Positions 1 to 10,989 of a stretch of 64,000 nt of DNA are shown one piece after another (position 1 is the stretch's first letter; every line of letters begins with the position of its first letter). Origin of the DNA: Entamoeba invadens IP1 (lineage: Eukaryota; Evosea; Mastigamoebida; Endamoebidae); contig NW_004443692.1 in NCBI RefSeq assembly GCF_000330505.1, positions 171,911-235,910 of the forward strand. The letters are read 5' to 3'. Under the pieces are notes generated by a model. It was not told the origin of the DNA and did not search any database. It worked only from the letters and a program-made list of their open reading frames with translations. Both the position numbers and the translations under genes were made by a program.

Positions 1-576
1 TCTATATGTCTGTTTGTTTAACAACACGAAGAGTGACCAATTGAATAAGTGGAGTAATTGGAATCCCTGTTTTGTCTGGTTGTTCTGGGTGTAAATGCCT
101 CTGATGATTTGGAAGTAGTTCGACATGATTGGTGCGAAGTCTGCGAACGTTCCAGTAGTAGTCGCGAGTGTTGTGTAGACTGAAATCGCGCTTTCCAATA
201 TCGTCAGGTTGTCTGTCTTCATCAGTCGAATAAGCCGCGAGCACACCTCGACCGTCTTTTTGATTTCCATCTCAGCAAAGAGTGGAACTCTATTATTATC
301 CGCCGCGATGAATTGTTGGAGTAACAGAGTTGTGTTTTCGATGACGGCGGGATGTTCCGAGTCGATCAATAACGTGTAGAATATACTGATCAATGTCTTT
401 AAGTCCATCTCGTTCTTAATTTTGGCGCGCTCAACCTCGGCTTGACCAAGGTAACGAGTCAAAGTACTCTTATTGTCGTTCGAGAGGCTCGCGTTGTTGT
501 TAATCGCGTTGTCCAACTCTTTTTGCTGGAAAACACTTGAGATTGGAGGAACGTTCAGTGCTGGTGTATGGAACAT
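1..576 (-). CDS. V-ATPase V1 subunit H-like protein, N-terminal part (runs off the window)
   Basis: An open frame starts at an ATG at 576 and stays open for 192 codons to the left edge, so only the N-terminal part is visible. The translation is helical and repeat-like. Order and spacing resemble the N-terminal ARM-like half of vacuolar ATPase subunit H: a segment like KTLISIFYTLL followed by NNRVPLF matches the KTFINLM...HQRVSIF region of animal subunit H, and the last residues (LLNKQTYR) match its ...NEYR segment. In that family the protein caps the V1 sector and couples or inhibits ATP hydrolysis and proton pumping on acidic compartments. No intron is seen in this part. The family assignment is by eye; another ARM/HEAT-repeat protein is possible. 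Confidence 0.55.
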   Translation of the reverse strand, partial: MFHTPALNVPPISSVFQQKELDNAINNNASLSNDNKSTLTRYLGQAEVERAKIKNEMDLKTLISIFYTLLIDSEHPAVIENTTLLLQQFIAADNNRVPLFAEMEIKKTVEVCSRLIRLMKTDNLTILESAISVYTTLATTTGTFADFAPIMSNYFQIIRGIYTQNNQTKQGFQLLHLFNWSLFVLLNKQTYR

Positions 577-921
577 CGTTCTGTTTTTCTCAGTTGAATA
601 CTCCCATTTCTGTTTTTCTCTCTGTGATTTTTGTATCCTTTTTTATTATTGTTTTTTAATTGTTTTACTAGTAGTTATAGTTTCTCAAAAGTTACAATTC
701 TACCAGAAATTTGAGATTCTGGTTGAAAACTATTGAGCCAATTCGTTTTAAAAATTCGAATTAGTTTTCACTATTAATAATTCCCCAAGAAGTAAATTAA
801 TAAATTATGTTAATAAAGTATTATAATCATAGTATTTTATTATATAATTTGAATAACTAAGAAAAAGAACCAAAAATCAAAAATGGTGGAACAAAAGAAC
901 ATATAAGGGAAAAAAAGGACA
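577..921. other. Intergenic, no gene seen
   Basis: This AT-rich spacer lies between the start of the V-ATPase H-like gene and the 3' end of the RNase III gene, both on the minus strand. It should hold the promoter of the former. Only T-rich tracts and a non-coding pyrimidine-rich stretch are visible. Confidence 0.6.
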
Positions 922-1706
922 TTACACAAAGAAAGTTTGGACATCTTGGGTCTGCTCCTGCGGGATGCCGAAATCAAGAGGTTCGGTGCTGTTGAGTATG
1001 TAGTCGATGTCGTTCACGTCAAGGTCTCGTTCATCAAACAGGTCTACAGAGACGTGTTGCTCTTCCAAGTAGAAATTCTCTGGGTCGTTCTGATACTTCT
1101 CAAGAGAGCTCCTATAGAAGCTTAACTGATTTTTGAACCAGTCTTGAATATCACTGACGACATTTTCTTTCACGTGCTTCGGTGGGTTTGAAAGAAAGTA
1201 ATTGTAAGACGAGTGATAAAAAGTGTAATCAATGAGTGCGTGTGCGTACAACAAAAAGAGTGTTGCGTCTTCTCGTTGGGAGAGCAATACACACCCGCCG
1301 ATAATACTTTCAACTAAATCGCCTTTCTCTGAAATGTTATTATCTGTTGTTGACCACAAAAATGCAAACTCTTCTTTTCGAACGTCTTCGCATCGCCTAA
1401 ATGAAGCGAGTCAAATATTTCACCAAGGGTCTGATTTTTGACGGTGTGTATCCGAAGTCCGCTGTACATTTCAAATGGTATTTGTTCGTACTTTCTCAAA
1501 AATTTTAAGACAAGAGAGGAAACCCGTTCTTCCAAATACGAGTCTCCGTAAAATTCATTTTTCTCATACTCTTGGTCTTGGCTGGAATAAGCTTGGTTGA
1601 GTTGCAACAACTCGAAGAGAGAATCTGTTTTCATTACGTTAAGAATTTTTGACAGCACATCGAACGCGGTGTACTGTATGGAGTGGTGCACAATTTGAGA
1701 AGTCAT
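922..1706 (-). CDS. Single-domain ribonuclease III (two exons, 41-nt intron)
   Basis: A class III dsRNA endonuclease, likely the small-RNA or rRNA-processing RNase III of Entamoeba, a genus reported to use a short RNase III instead of a canonical Dicer. Exon 1 is 1706-1370 and exon 2 is 1328-922. The intron 1369-1329 starts GTTTGC and ends CAG, and splicing restores the frame to give 247 residues. The first signature is NEFYGDSYLE (residues 50-59, acidic E51 and D55). The second is KKGDLVESIIGG, with D116 and E119, equivalent to the D..EA.IGA motif. No dsRNA-binding, PAZ or helicase domain is visible. The 41-nt intron is plausible because introns of 39 and 41 nt occur in the MFS and IMP3 genes here. 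The alternative is a 1-nt frameshift, because the intron itself could code in the exon 2 frame. Confidence 0.75.
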
Positions 1707-2000
1707 GAACCTTGGCTATCTTTTCTTTGTTTGCTCTTTTGAGTTTGAAACTCTCAATTATGAGTCTTATGCAAATAAGTGTTATTAAATAAATTTTTGT
1801 TATTTATTTACCATCTGTAGTTACTATTACTTATTTTTATTATCGAAGGACCTTTTCCAAAAACTAAACTTTTTCTTGTTTTTTATATAATAAAAATGAT
1901 ATTATTATTAATATAATAAAATAAGTGAACAAAAAGTAAGAAACAAATCTTCTAAAATACAAAAGATACTAAAATAAACTATTATAGATACCACTTATAA

Positions 2001-4319
2001 TTACTTTTTGAGTAATTGCTTGCCGGCTTGACCATTCTTGAGTTGAGCAATGATTTGACTCATAGGATCTTCTCCAGTTCCGTGTAACATCTGTGCTCTA
2101 TTTGTATCGGCTTCTTTTTGTTTTCTTGCCTGTCTCTCCTCCTGTTCTGCAGCGATAGTGAAGCCAATAATAAACTCTGCGAACACCCCAAAGAATGTAA
2201 GTGTCGAGTAAATATTTTCGGCATTGTCATCTCCAGTGAAGTAGTATAAAGTCTCTTTAAATAACGAGTGGACTTGGTTGCTTTTTGCGATATAACTTTT
2301 TGTCTTGTTCGTGCACATCTCGATCGACTTTTTAAAGCCATTAAGTTGTCCTCCAGAAGCTAAAGTGTCGGTGTATGTTTTATTCAAGTTGACAAGCTGC
2401 GCCTCGACTTGTCGCAATCCACCAGTGATTGTTGCCAAATCGCAATCGACATCACAACACACCTTTAACTCAGTTTCAAGGGCACTCACGTCGACAGACG
2501 TTGTGAAAAACTGTGCGTATGATTGCGTCTTTCCAATGTATTTTAACATGGGTAATATTTCGACTCCAAATCCATCAGCTCTTTCTAATGTGGAGCATCC
2601 ACTATTCACAAAATTGCCAGTGTTGAGGATAACTGTTAGTACTCCTTTCAATGCAGAAGACTTCTTAAGTGCATTGCAAGCAACTTCGATTGTTCTGAGT
2701 GGTGTTAAGTACTCATCTAATTTAGTTAAGATGTCAGAGCACTGTTCTGCCATTCGAGCCTTTTGGATGACAAAAGGTTCTTTCAATATAGTGAGAGCGT
2801 ATTGGTCTACACTGGTGTATTCTTTAATATCACCAATTTCATTCTCTAATTTAAACCCCTCTGAACGTTCTAATAATTTCATCAAAATTCGAACACTTTG
2901 ATCGTCGACCTCTCGACTCTCGCCATTCAACATGTTAAGTAAATTACTAACTACAACTCGACTTTGTAACAACATGAAAGCATTTCTTATATATCCAGTC
3001 ACTATCCTCTTTTTTCCACATGTTATGTCTTGCTTCTGTTCCATCATCAAAGCAGGTGGTGGCGGTAAATCACACGTAACAAGTCCCATCTTTGTTAAAT
3101 TCTCTTCAAAGTCGACTTTCACTTGTTGTTTAGTTTCAATATCAACTATTTTCCCTTTCAAAAGTGTTCTTTCAAACTCAAAGGAGTCGATTGCCTTCTT
3201 CGATGATTTGATTTCGGCGATCATCACATCACGTGGTGGAAATTCAACGACTTCTTCAGTCTTCTTTCTAATCAATTCCGTTTGTCGTTCCAAATCTTTC
3301 TTTTGCTCTTCAAGAGTCTGAAGTTGTTGAGCTTTAGTAAGAGTCATTGAAACTATTTTGTCCTTTTGCTCGTTCAAGTCTTTTAAAACAGCTCGTTGCT
3401 TCTGAATGCTTTTCTCTATGGTGACCCGTTCAAGGTCAAGTTCCTCCCGTTTTGGTCGTAACAATTTGTAGTCATCCCACCCCTTTCGTGGTTGATTCAA
3501 GTCACTGAAAGTCCCCAAGTCACTTAAAATTTCGCGAAGAACTCGTTTCACGATATCTGAGTTGTTCAGTTTCAATTTATTCCCAACGTCTTGTTCTTTC
3601 ATCAAAGCGATAATTTCAGTTTTCGATTTCCCATTCATCAAACTCTGTAGTAACAACAACGTGTTTTCGACAGTTTGCACGTCACCAGAACTCAGTAATT
3701 CTACTACATTAACAAACCGTTTTGTTTGCGTTCTTGATGAATACGCTTGCGCAGCAAGTTCAACAATGTCGGGACCACAAAATGTCGTAAGAACAAGGCA
3801 AATTTCAGCAGCTTGTCTCGCAACATTAACAGGAGTGTCTTTGGTCATCAGCTCGTAGAGTGTGTTCCCCGCTTCACCCCACCCAACTATTGTATTAAAA
3901 CCGTATTCATCAGACATTAAAACACGTAAAGCAGTCAACGCGTAACTCTGAGTGTTTCCATCAGTCTTTTTTATAGAGTCGATGATCTTAGAGACACCAT
4001 CATTTTCAATGAAGTGTTGAACGTACTCGTGCTCGAGCAATTTCTTCTTTAAATTGAACATCAATTGCTTGTGGAGAAACGTTCCTATTTGTTCCATAAG
4101 CGTTGCATCTCTCTTTGCAGACTCTTTCAAAGTTAATTTTAGAACTAAAGATTCCCCAGCACTATACTTTGGGATTTCATTCGTTTCAGTAAGTATGATA
4201 TAATTTTCTTTGTCTGTGATATTCGCCTTCTGAAAAATGTCTCTTGGACAATCTTCCGACACAGGGACTTCGAAAATGTCCGCGGTATAGTCTTCATGAA
4301 TGTACTCAACACGTAACAT
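2001..4319 (-). CDS. Formin (FH3-coiled coil-FH2) with almost no FH1
   Basis: An actin-nucleating formin homologue of 772 residues, one exon, ATG at 4319. The N-terminal 280 residues look like the armadillo-type GBD/FH3 regulatory region. A charged coiled coil follows at about residues 285-400. A lone proline run LPPPP lies near residue 418. The FH2 core follows, with the diagnostic LNTGNFVNSG motif near residue 566 and then the A-DGFG-E-LPMLKYIGKT stretch. The tail (about 700-772) is charged and may serve as a DAD-like segment. The usual FH1 polyproline array that feeds profilin-actin is reduced to one PPPP, and the N-terminal lasso/linker of FH2 is not recognisable; coiled coil lies there instead. 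In the family FH2 dimers cap and processively elongate filaments. Membership is secure; nucleation activity is inferred. Confidence 0.88.
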   Translation of the reverse strand: MLRVEYIHEDYTADIFEVPVSEDCPRDIFQKANITDKENYIILTETNEIPKYSAGESLVLKLTLKESAKRDATLMEQIGTFLHKQLMFNLKKKLLEHEYVQHFIENDGVSKIIDSIKKTDGNTQSYALTALRVLMSDEYGFNTIVGWGEAGNTLYELMTKDTPVNVARQAAEICLVLTTFCGPDIVELAAQAYSSRTQTKRFVNVVELLSSGDVQTVENTLLLLQSLMNGKSKTEIIALMKEQDVGNKLKLNNSDIVKRVLREILSDLGTFSDLNQPRKGWDDYKLLRPKREELDLERVTIEKSIQKQRAVLKDLNEQKDKIVSMTLTKAQQLQTLEEQKKDLERQTELIRKKTEEVVEFPPRDVMIAEIKSSKKAIDSFEFERTLLKGKIVDIETKQQVKVDFEENLTKMGLVTCDLPPPPALMMEQKQDITCGKKRIVTGYIRNAFMLLQSRVVVSNLLNMLNGESREVDDQSVRILMKLLERSEGFKLENEIGDIKEYTSVDQYALTILKEPFVIQKARMAEQCSDILTKLDEYLTPLRTIEVACNALKKSSALKGVLTVILNTGNFVNSGCSTLERADGFGVEILPMLKYIGKTQSYAQFFTTSVDVSALETELKVCCDVDCDLATITGGLRQVEAQLVNLNKTYTDTLASGGQLNGFKKSIEMCTNKTKSYIAKSNQVHSLFKETLYYFTGDDNAENIYSTLTFFGVFAEFIIGFTIAAEQEERQARKQKEADTNRAQMLHGTGEDPMSQIIAQLKNGQAGKQLLKK

Positions 4320-4959
4320 TCGTTATTCTTTTCAGTTCGTTTCTCGAACTCAAAATATTTACCCTTTGTAATAATCTTTTGACAATTTTGCCTTTGTATA
4401 ACAAAAAAATATGACTGAAGTTGACAAAATAAGCATTACTATTGGTAATTTTCTTAAAATATCTTCAAAACAAAATGTCTTATTTGTAAATAGTCGCTTT
4501 TTAGACTTTATATAGATTCTTTTTGAAACGAAATTATTCGAGTAGTTATTTTATTATATAAAAAAAACATTTTAAAATAGTAAATTTAATTAATATTTAT
4601 AAAAGTTTAAATGTTATTTAAAAAAAATTTTAAAATATTTCAGTAATTGTAAATAAAACTGTCCCAAGATTGAAGCAGCCAAAAACACCAACTTAAATTG
4701 AAACTATTATCATGGGCTTTTTGGTTAATGAAATTGAGTTAGGTTTTGAAAATGCACATGATAATAAAATATAATTGAGTTTATGACATTAACAGGTTAG
4801 ATTTTTCCCTTGTGATTTTTTTATAAAGGAAAGGTATTAAAAAGTAAAATTTAGTTTGGTTTGAAAAATAAAAAGGAAAAAAACGGTTAAAGCTACAAGG
4901 CGGTTTTTTTGTCCGCCGAAAACTTAAAGAAAACAAATAACACTTAAGAATTAATTGGA
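4320..4959. other. Intergenic, 3' flank of a piggyBac relic
   Basis: AT-rich with no coding potential. It contains an imperfect GC-rich palindrome at about 4899-4919 (GGCGG, T-run, CCGCC). It also holds the copy of a motif starting ACGGTTAAAG at 4883 that recurs in the same orientation at 8274, so the two copies bracket the first piggyBac relic. Confidence 0.5.
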
Positions 4960-7012
4960 CTAAGATTTGTCAATACTCGATTTTTGGAAATCTTTTCGTA
5001 ACTTTCTCTTTGTCTGGCTCACTCTTTTTGAGAAAACAGAACATCCGAGAGGAAATTTATCATATATAGAGTTTTTACACTTCAAACATATTGTCAGAGA
5101 GTGTCGAGAGCAGCAAGCTCTTTGACACAGAGAGCATTTCTTTTTAGTTCGTCTTTCTATTTTCTTTCCTGGCTTTTTTTGATGACATCGAACAGAACAT
5201 GCTTCACAAACTTCATGTTCTTGGTTCACATTCACGGCTTGCGTGTGTGTGAGTTTTTCAGATAACTCGTTATTTACAGTTTCCAAGACCCAAACTACTC
5301 TCTCTTGTTCTGTCTTATTCATCATAGAAAAGGACTCAGTGATCCACTCTTCACACAAAGCCTTTCCCAAAGATCGTAAGAATTTTGCATGGTTTAATGG
5401 CTTATTGAAAGTGTGAGTGATAACAAATGTGTTTGTCATAGCAACAACCAATATGTTCTTGAATAATGCAAATGTACACCGTCTAGAACGGAAGGGAATA
5501 TCACAATTTGCACACAGTAAATTAAATATGTCTACGGGGTACTTTAAATTGTTGTATACATCGTTCAGATTCGACTTCTTACCATTCTTTATCAAACCAC
5601 AATCTTCAAGAAAAGTGCACACGATAGGAACCATCTTAGATTTTGAAGGAGAAAACTCATTTAAAAACACATTCCCGCATTTCCAAAAATGATTCGAATA
5701 AGGATTCATTTCTTATTCTTTTATTCTTTTTTCTTTTAATTCAGAAATTAAAGTTGTTTTATGTTTAGATGATTCTTCTTTGGAAAAATCGGAAATTTGA
5801 GGGTTTTTCTTGGTTTCATACTTATCATGTTTTTTGATAATTTTCAATTCTTTTTCTAGTCGAGAAAGTTCGATTTCATGTTTAGTTTGAGCTGCTTTAT
5901 CTTCATTTGGCAAAAATTTACTTTTCCTTAATGTCTCGATAATTTCAATGTTTTTATTCTTCCAAATTTCCAAATTTGATAATTCCACAAATCTTGAATC
6001 CATTTGAATTTTGTAATTTGACTGTCCACTCTCTCTGTTTATAGAATTAATCAGTTTATCTGCCAATTGCCTCCCGATATGACCATTTTCATTCACACAC
6101 CCTTTATAGAATTGGAACATGTCGACACAAAGTCCACTTTTTGTATCAACCAATAAAATATATTCGAAGCCTCTTTTTATAGGCTTCATTGGATTATATA
6201 TTTTATCCTCTGCCTTACCCCAAAATTTAAACATTCTCTCGTCTATGCAAAGTAATTCTCCAGGAAAAGAAATTTTTTGCATTTTTTCTTGTAAAATTTT
6301 TGTGATTTCGTAAATACCAACTTGATGAATTCCATTTTTACGTAATTCCTCTCTCTTTGTTTTATCATCACAGCGAAAATAACGACATAATTCGTTAAAA
6401 CGAGTAACACCGAACAAATTTGCACAAATGGGACCCCAATTTCCGGGTCATAAATATCTTTCGTGGAAAGTTGCCATTTCATTCCAGCGAGGTAAATAAG
6501 TGTACCCAAAAATACCAAAACTTCGGTGTTGGTGACTTTTTTAAAAATATTTATGCTATTTTTATCTTCGTTTGCCTTTTGGTTTATTCCATTTACGATA
6601 AAATTAACAATTTTATCGCAAAAATAATACAAAAATATTGATTTGGGATTATTCAAAATATTTTCATCTAGCGTAAATTTTATTTCGCGGCTTTCTTTTT
6701 TAATATCTACAATTGTTGGAATGATTTCAGGGATAATGGGACTTTCAACCCACACCATTTTTCTTTATCTGGAACATTTGCTGATAAAGGTTTAAAGTTG
6801 GTTTTATTCAAAAAGGGTTCCGCTTCAGTTTGAATTTGTTGCAAATGCTTTTCATTGTATTTGTTATCTTGTGAAAATTCCGATGTGTTACACATTTGTT
6901 GAGTATTCACAATGACATCATTTTCAAAATCGTAAATCAAACCTTTAATCATTTCATTTTCATCATCCGAAATTATTTCATTTTCAAATTGGTCATCAAC
7001 TTTTGTATCCAT
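4960..7012 (-). pseudogene. piggyBac transposase relic A (DDE_Tnp_1_7), frameshifted
   Basis: Four open segments on the minus strand make one broken piggyBac transposase. The acidic N-terminus is 7012-6707. The N-terminal domain is 6758-6243. The catalytic core is 6417-5713, with CIDERMFKFWGK holding the first Asp, LLVDTKSG the second and a MDSRF segment the third, followed by LRKSKFLPNE. The C-terminus is 5709-4960. The first two joints need -1 shifts at short A/T runs; the third is an in-frame TAA between 5713 and 5709. The C-terminal part ends in a Cys/His-rich zinc-binding region (CEACSVRCH ... CSLCQRACC ... CLKC) typical of piggyBac. No inverted termini or TTAA pair could be assigned. 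It is not functional as it stands. Confidence 0.8.
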
Positions 7013-9240
7013 GTTATACTTTTATCTAAAAAATAAAAATTCGATTTTTAAATTTTAAAAATAAAAAAAATAAAATAATTTTTAAATAAACAAATATTGT
7101 TAAATGGTTAATGATAAACGGATAAAAAACCTTCTTATAATTTTAACATGTTAATAAAAATCTGGAAACATTATTTATTCCAAAAACCTTATTTTTTGAC
7201 AAAAATACCTTTTTTTTGTTATTTGGTTTGGTTTTTCAAAATTATTTTTTGTTTGAAATCTTGGTTTTTTCAATCAAAACTTAGACAAATTGACCAATTT
7301 GATTTTTTACACACAAACGTTGTAACAACAGAGAACGGTGCTGTTGTTTAAAACAACGGTTAGGCAAACATTTTGTTGTTTAAAAAGATATATACAACAA
7401 GATAATTCGACAACAAACAACTTGGATTTCATCTTATAAAAATAAAAACAACGAAACAAATCATACTCAAAAAGAACACCACGCTTGGCAGACTCAAATA
7501 TAGATTGTAGTTCTGCAGTCGAGTAATAGTTATTCGTAAGAAATGTTGTTTGGACGTCAGTTTGCTCTTCGAACGAGTGTCTTAAAAAAGTTGAAAAAAT
7601 ATTCACGACAAAAAGCAAAATTCTTCAAGAAAATGATCCAATAAACTCGGTTTGTTTACGGTATTTTCCTGTTATTTTAGGTAAACAACAACATTAATAA
7701 TACCATATATTGACAAACAAAAAAATGACTTTAACCCCATTTATGTTATTGGTTGTGTTATTGGAAAATAGTTTGAATAATAGTAATATTTATTAACCAT
7801 CCCTAATTTGAATTTTTTCGTCAACAAAGAAAATATTTTGTTTGGAAAAGTCAACTAAATTAAATAAATATTGTCAAGTGAGTTTGAATCGTTGACAAAA
7901 ATCGTTGATATGTTAAATAATGCATTGGCAAATAGGTATATAACTATTCAACACAACAATTTTTTTTATTCGAATACATCAACGATCACTCAGACAACCC
8001 GCGGTGGTTTTTTTAGTTTGGTTTAAGTACAAACATTATAACCTTATATCTATGACTTATTCACAAACAATAACGCCACAATATGACAACACATCAGTTT
8101 GTGAACAAGTCGAAAGCGTTTATTAACACTTAAAAGGTATACAAAATGCGTTTTTGGGAAATGATGTTTAAGAATAACAAGACTATTCAAAAATATAACG
8201 TTTTATAAAAAGTTAAATAAAATAGTGAAAAACCCATAAAATTAAACTAGTCTTAGCTAAAAAAAAATGAATGACGGTTAAAGTCAGAATGAACACTTTT
8301 TTGTCTGCCCGATTATACACGTCCAAATAATGCTAAATTTATATGCATTTGTTGCGTTCTTTCCTTTAAGTTCTTATCTCCACAAATCGTTAGACCCATA
8401 ATTGTGCGACTTGTTAAGTCCTTGAAGTCGTGTTAAACTGAGGCTCTTTTACCATAGTTGTTAAATCATACTACTATAGTATCATATCACATCATATCAA
8501 TAACACAATTCATAGACTGTAATTTGTTCTTTGTTTCGTTTCGAACTCGGGTTCTTCTTTTATTCTACCCAAGACTGCGTCCAGATCAATACGATCCAAC
8601 ATAACTTTGATTATGTCATCAAGCTGTATAACGGCATTTGTAGCATCAGAGAGTCTATCCATGTTGTCGTGGACTTTGTTTATTTTTCATTTATTTTGAG
8701 GTTTTCATCTAATCGGTTGGAATTAAATTTTTTCTCGAACCACTTCACTCAAGCAATTTGTCACAAGTTTTAAATATGTAGCTTTTTGTTCAACAAAAAT
8801 ATATTTTTACAATCACAAGAAGTTATTGTAAAAAGTTCCATTTTTAGTATAAGTGATATAACTTGTCACATTCTTTCTATTTTAAACAGTTGACCGAAGA
8901 GTAACAACATGAATTAATGTTGTAGGATCATTTGCTGCATCTGGTATCGTTGCTCATATTATTGAAAATACAAAGAACCACGAAATACAATTGTTTGTGT
9001 GAGAGATTGTACCAAAGTCTTCAATAACCATAGGTTGTAAATTTAAGATATTAAATAAAAATTACATAAAAGATTCAAAAACCAAAAAATATACAAATAG
9101 AGAAGAATGTTACAAACTTTTAATTTCAAACAATTTATGAATGATGATACATTCCTCAATATGATAAACACGTTGTACGTTTTACCTTTTTTTCAAACCA
9201 AATGAAATATTAAGTTTTTATAAAATAATTGTTAAAGAGT
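7013..9240. other. Gene-poor spacer with two coding-like remnants
   Basis: Mostly non-coding AT-rich DNA. Two minus-strand segments look like eroded exons of an unidentified protein. One is 7618-7307 (about 100 codons, containing STAELQSIFESAKRG). The other is about 8693-8514, a 59-codon open stretch containing LSDATNAVIQLDDIIKVML and ending at TGA 8514-8516, with more coding-like codons further down to about 8330 interrupted by stops. No family was recognised. The second copy of the ACGGTTAAAG motif lies at 8274. Confidence 0.4.
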
Positions 9241-9264
9241 TTGTAAATAAAATAAATACACCTT

Positions 9265-9560
9265 GCAACAATTTTTTGACTATTTTGAACACACTTGGAT
9301 TCGTGGTTATCCAATAACAATGTGGTGCCAATATAATCAAAACAACAATCAAACAACATTGCTGAATCGTATCATTCCATTTTATGAAAAGGCTTTTCAA
9401 ATCGCATCCAATTGAATACGAATGGATACATATTGTATCTTATACGTAAAAAGAAGATATAAAATGGTTTAACAAATGTTACAAGGAAAATTCAGAAGAA
9501 TAATACCAAAGTACATTCAACAAAACAAATTGATTGTAAACGTCACAAGAATGTATTACA
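9265..9560 (+). pseudogene. Mutator-like (FLYWCH-associated MULE) transposase relic, C-terminal part
   Basis: Translated in shifting frames, this stretch reads like the C-terminal part of the MULE transposases found with FLYWCH fingers in many eukaryotes. The motif FFDYFEHTWIRG, then a Trp and an Asn-rich NQNNNQTT segment, corresponds to the family's YFE-TWI ... W ... RTNN-E region. After a frame change, FMKRLFKSHP ... YEWIHIV ... KEDIKWF matches the ...HPNIW-FI..L+.EE tail. At least two frame changes and several stops make it a dead relic. The upstream DDE core was not found. The 100-codon frame at 9670-9969 (charged, hydrophobic end) may be more of the same or unrelated. Confidence 0.5.
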
Positions 9561-9969
9561 ATAAAATGATAACAAGTATTTCATTCAAAAGCTTATTGAT
9601 ATTAAGAAAATTGTTGTTCATTTTACACAATTTGAAATAAATAAAAACGAATATAATTTAAATTATCCCGTGATTGAAGAAATTAATCTTAAATTAATTC
9701 CAATTGATGAAAACGACGAAGAAATAATCAAAGTCGAAAATATTCGAAATGTTTTTACATTCGAGAAAGAAATAGTTAAAACTATTAAAACCAAAAGAAA
9801 AGAAACAAGAGAGAAGAAACAAGACAACAAAGCAAATAAATGTCAAGAAAATTATCAAGTTTTTAAATTAAACAATTTCCACATAAAATTATTTGAATTG
9901 TTTTATTGTTTTTTATTTATCTTTGTTTTGATTTTTTGTGTAAATTTAAACTTAAAAGTTGTTGTTTGA

Positions 9970-10980
9970 ATAATTTATATGTTCAAACAAAAGGATTTTA
10001 TTTATTTAGATAAAAAATATCACAAAAACACTTATGACAAATTATATTTTTCAAAATATAATTTATAAAACAACAATTGTTTAAAATAACAATAAAAATG
10101 TTTGAACCGTTTAAATCACATAATTGTGTAGCATAATTAAAATTTATCAAGAAGATGGTTTGTAGCAAAAAAATATTATTACAATAAGTGATTTGAAAAA
10201 TTGGCAGTATGAGTTTTCACCCCATCAAGAAAACCATGGAATATCAAATAGTTTGTTTGCCAAGATTTTGTTTTTCAAAAAAAAACTTTGAAAATTCGCT
10301 CTTTCTGTTTGTTTAAATTATTTCCTGTTATTTTGTTCAAATCTATTATTTAATCAATGGTATTTATTTAGTTTATATGTTCAAAAATAATGGTCAAATG
10401 GTCTAAACATTATTTATGTTGTCTGTTCTGTTATTTGTCATTTAGTTATAGAATGCTTTGTATTTTTGTATTGATTTTTGTATTTTTTTTACAAAATATC
10501 AGAATATTTTTATCTTATTACAAAAAAATAAATAATGTTTCCAGACTGACTTGAACTTTAGAAAGTCACTCGTTTTTGTAGTTTTTTTGCTTAAAGAATA
10601 AACTAAATATTATCAATCCAAATCCATTTGTAAATAAATTACAATAAATTCAAATTATCATTTTAAGGCATTCACCACATGACCAAGTGGGCAATGCTGC
10701 ACCACAAATGTTAAAACAAACTGTTGTTTTTCTTTGTTTGCAATCGTTTTCAATATACAGTTTTTCTATTTTTTTATGTACTCGTTTTATCGATGTTTCA
10801 TGTGAATATCAAAGCATACATTTCAATGCTTTTATTTTCATTGTTTAAAAAAGTCTTTATTGTATCATAATATTTGAAATAAAAAACGAGGATGATGGAA
10901 AATAAAAATTATGTATTAAAGTTTTTGTATTGTTTATATACATTGATTTCACCCATAAAACAAAGACGTTTTAATACAAA
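9970..10980. other. Non-coding AT-rich DNA
   Basis: No open frame of note, no repeats with recognisable termini and no RNA gene seen. A/T homopolymers and short tandem-like AT tracts only. Confidence 0.5.
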
Positions 10981-10989
10981 TATTCAAAA

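Noticed and set aside
4883..8310. Long terminal repeats of a retroelement around 4.9-8.3 kb
   Set aside because: The shared motif is only about 25 bases with a variable middle and no reverse transcriptase or tRNA primer site is present; the content is piggyBac.
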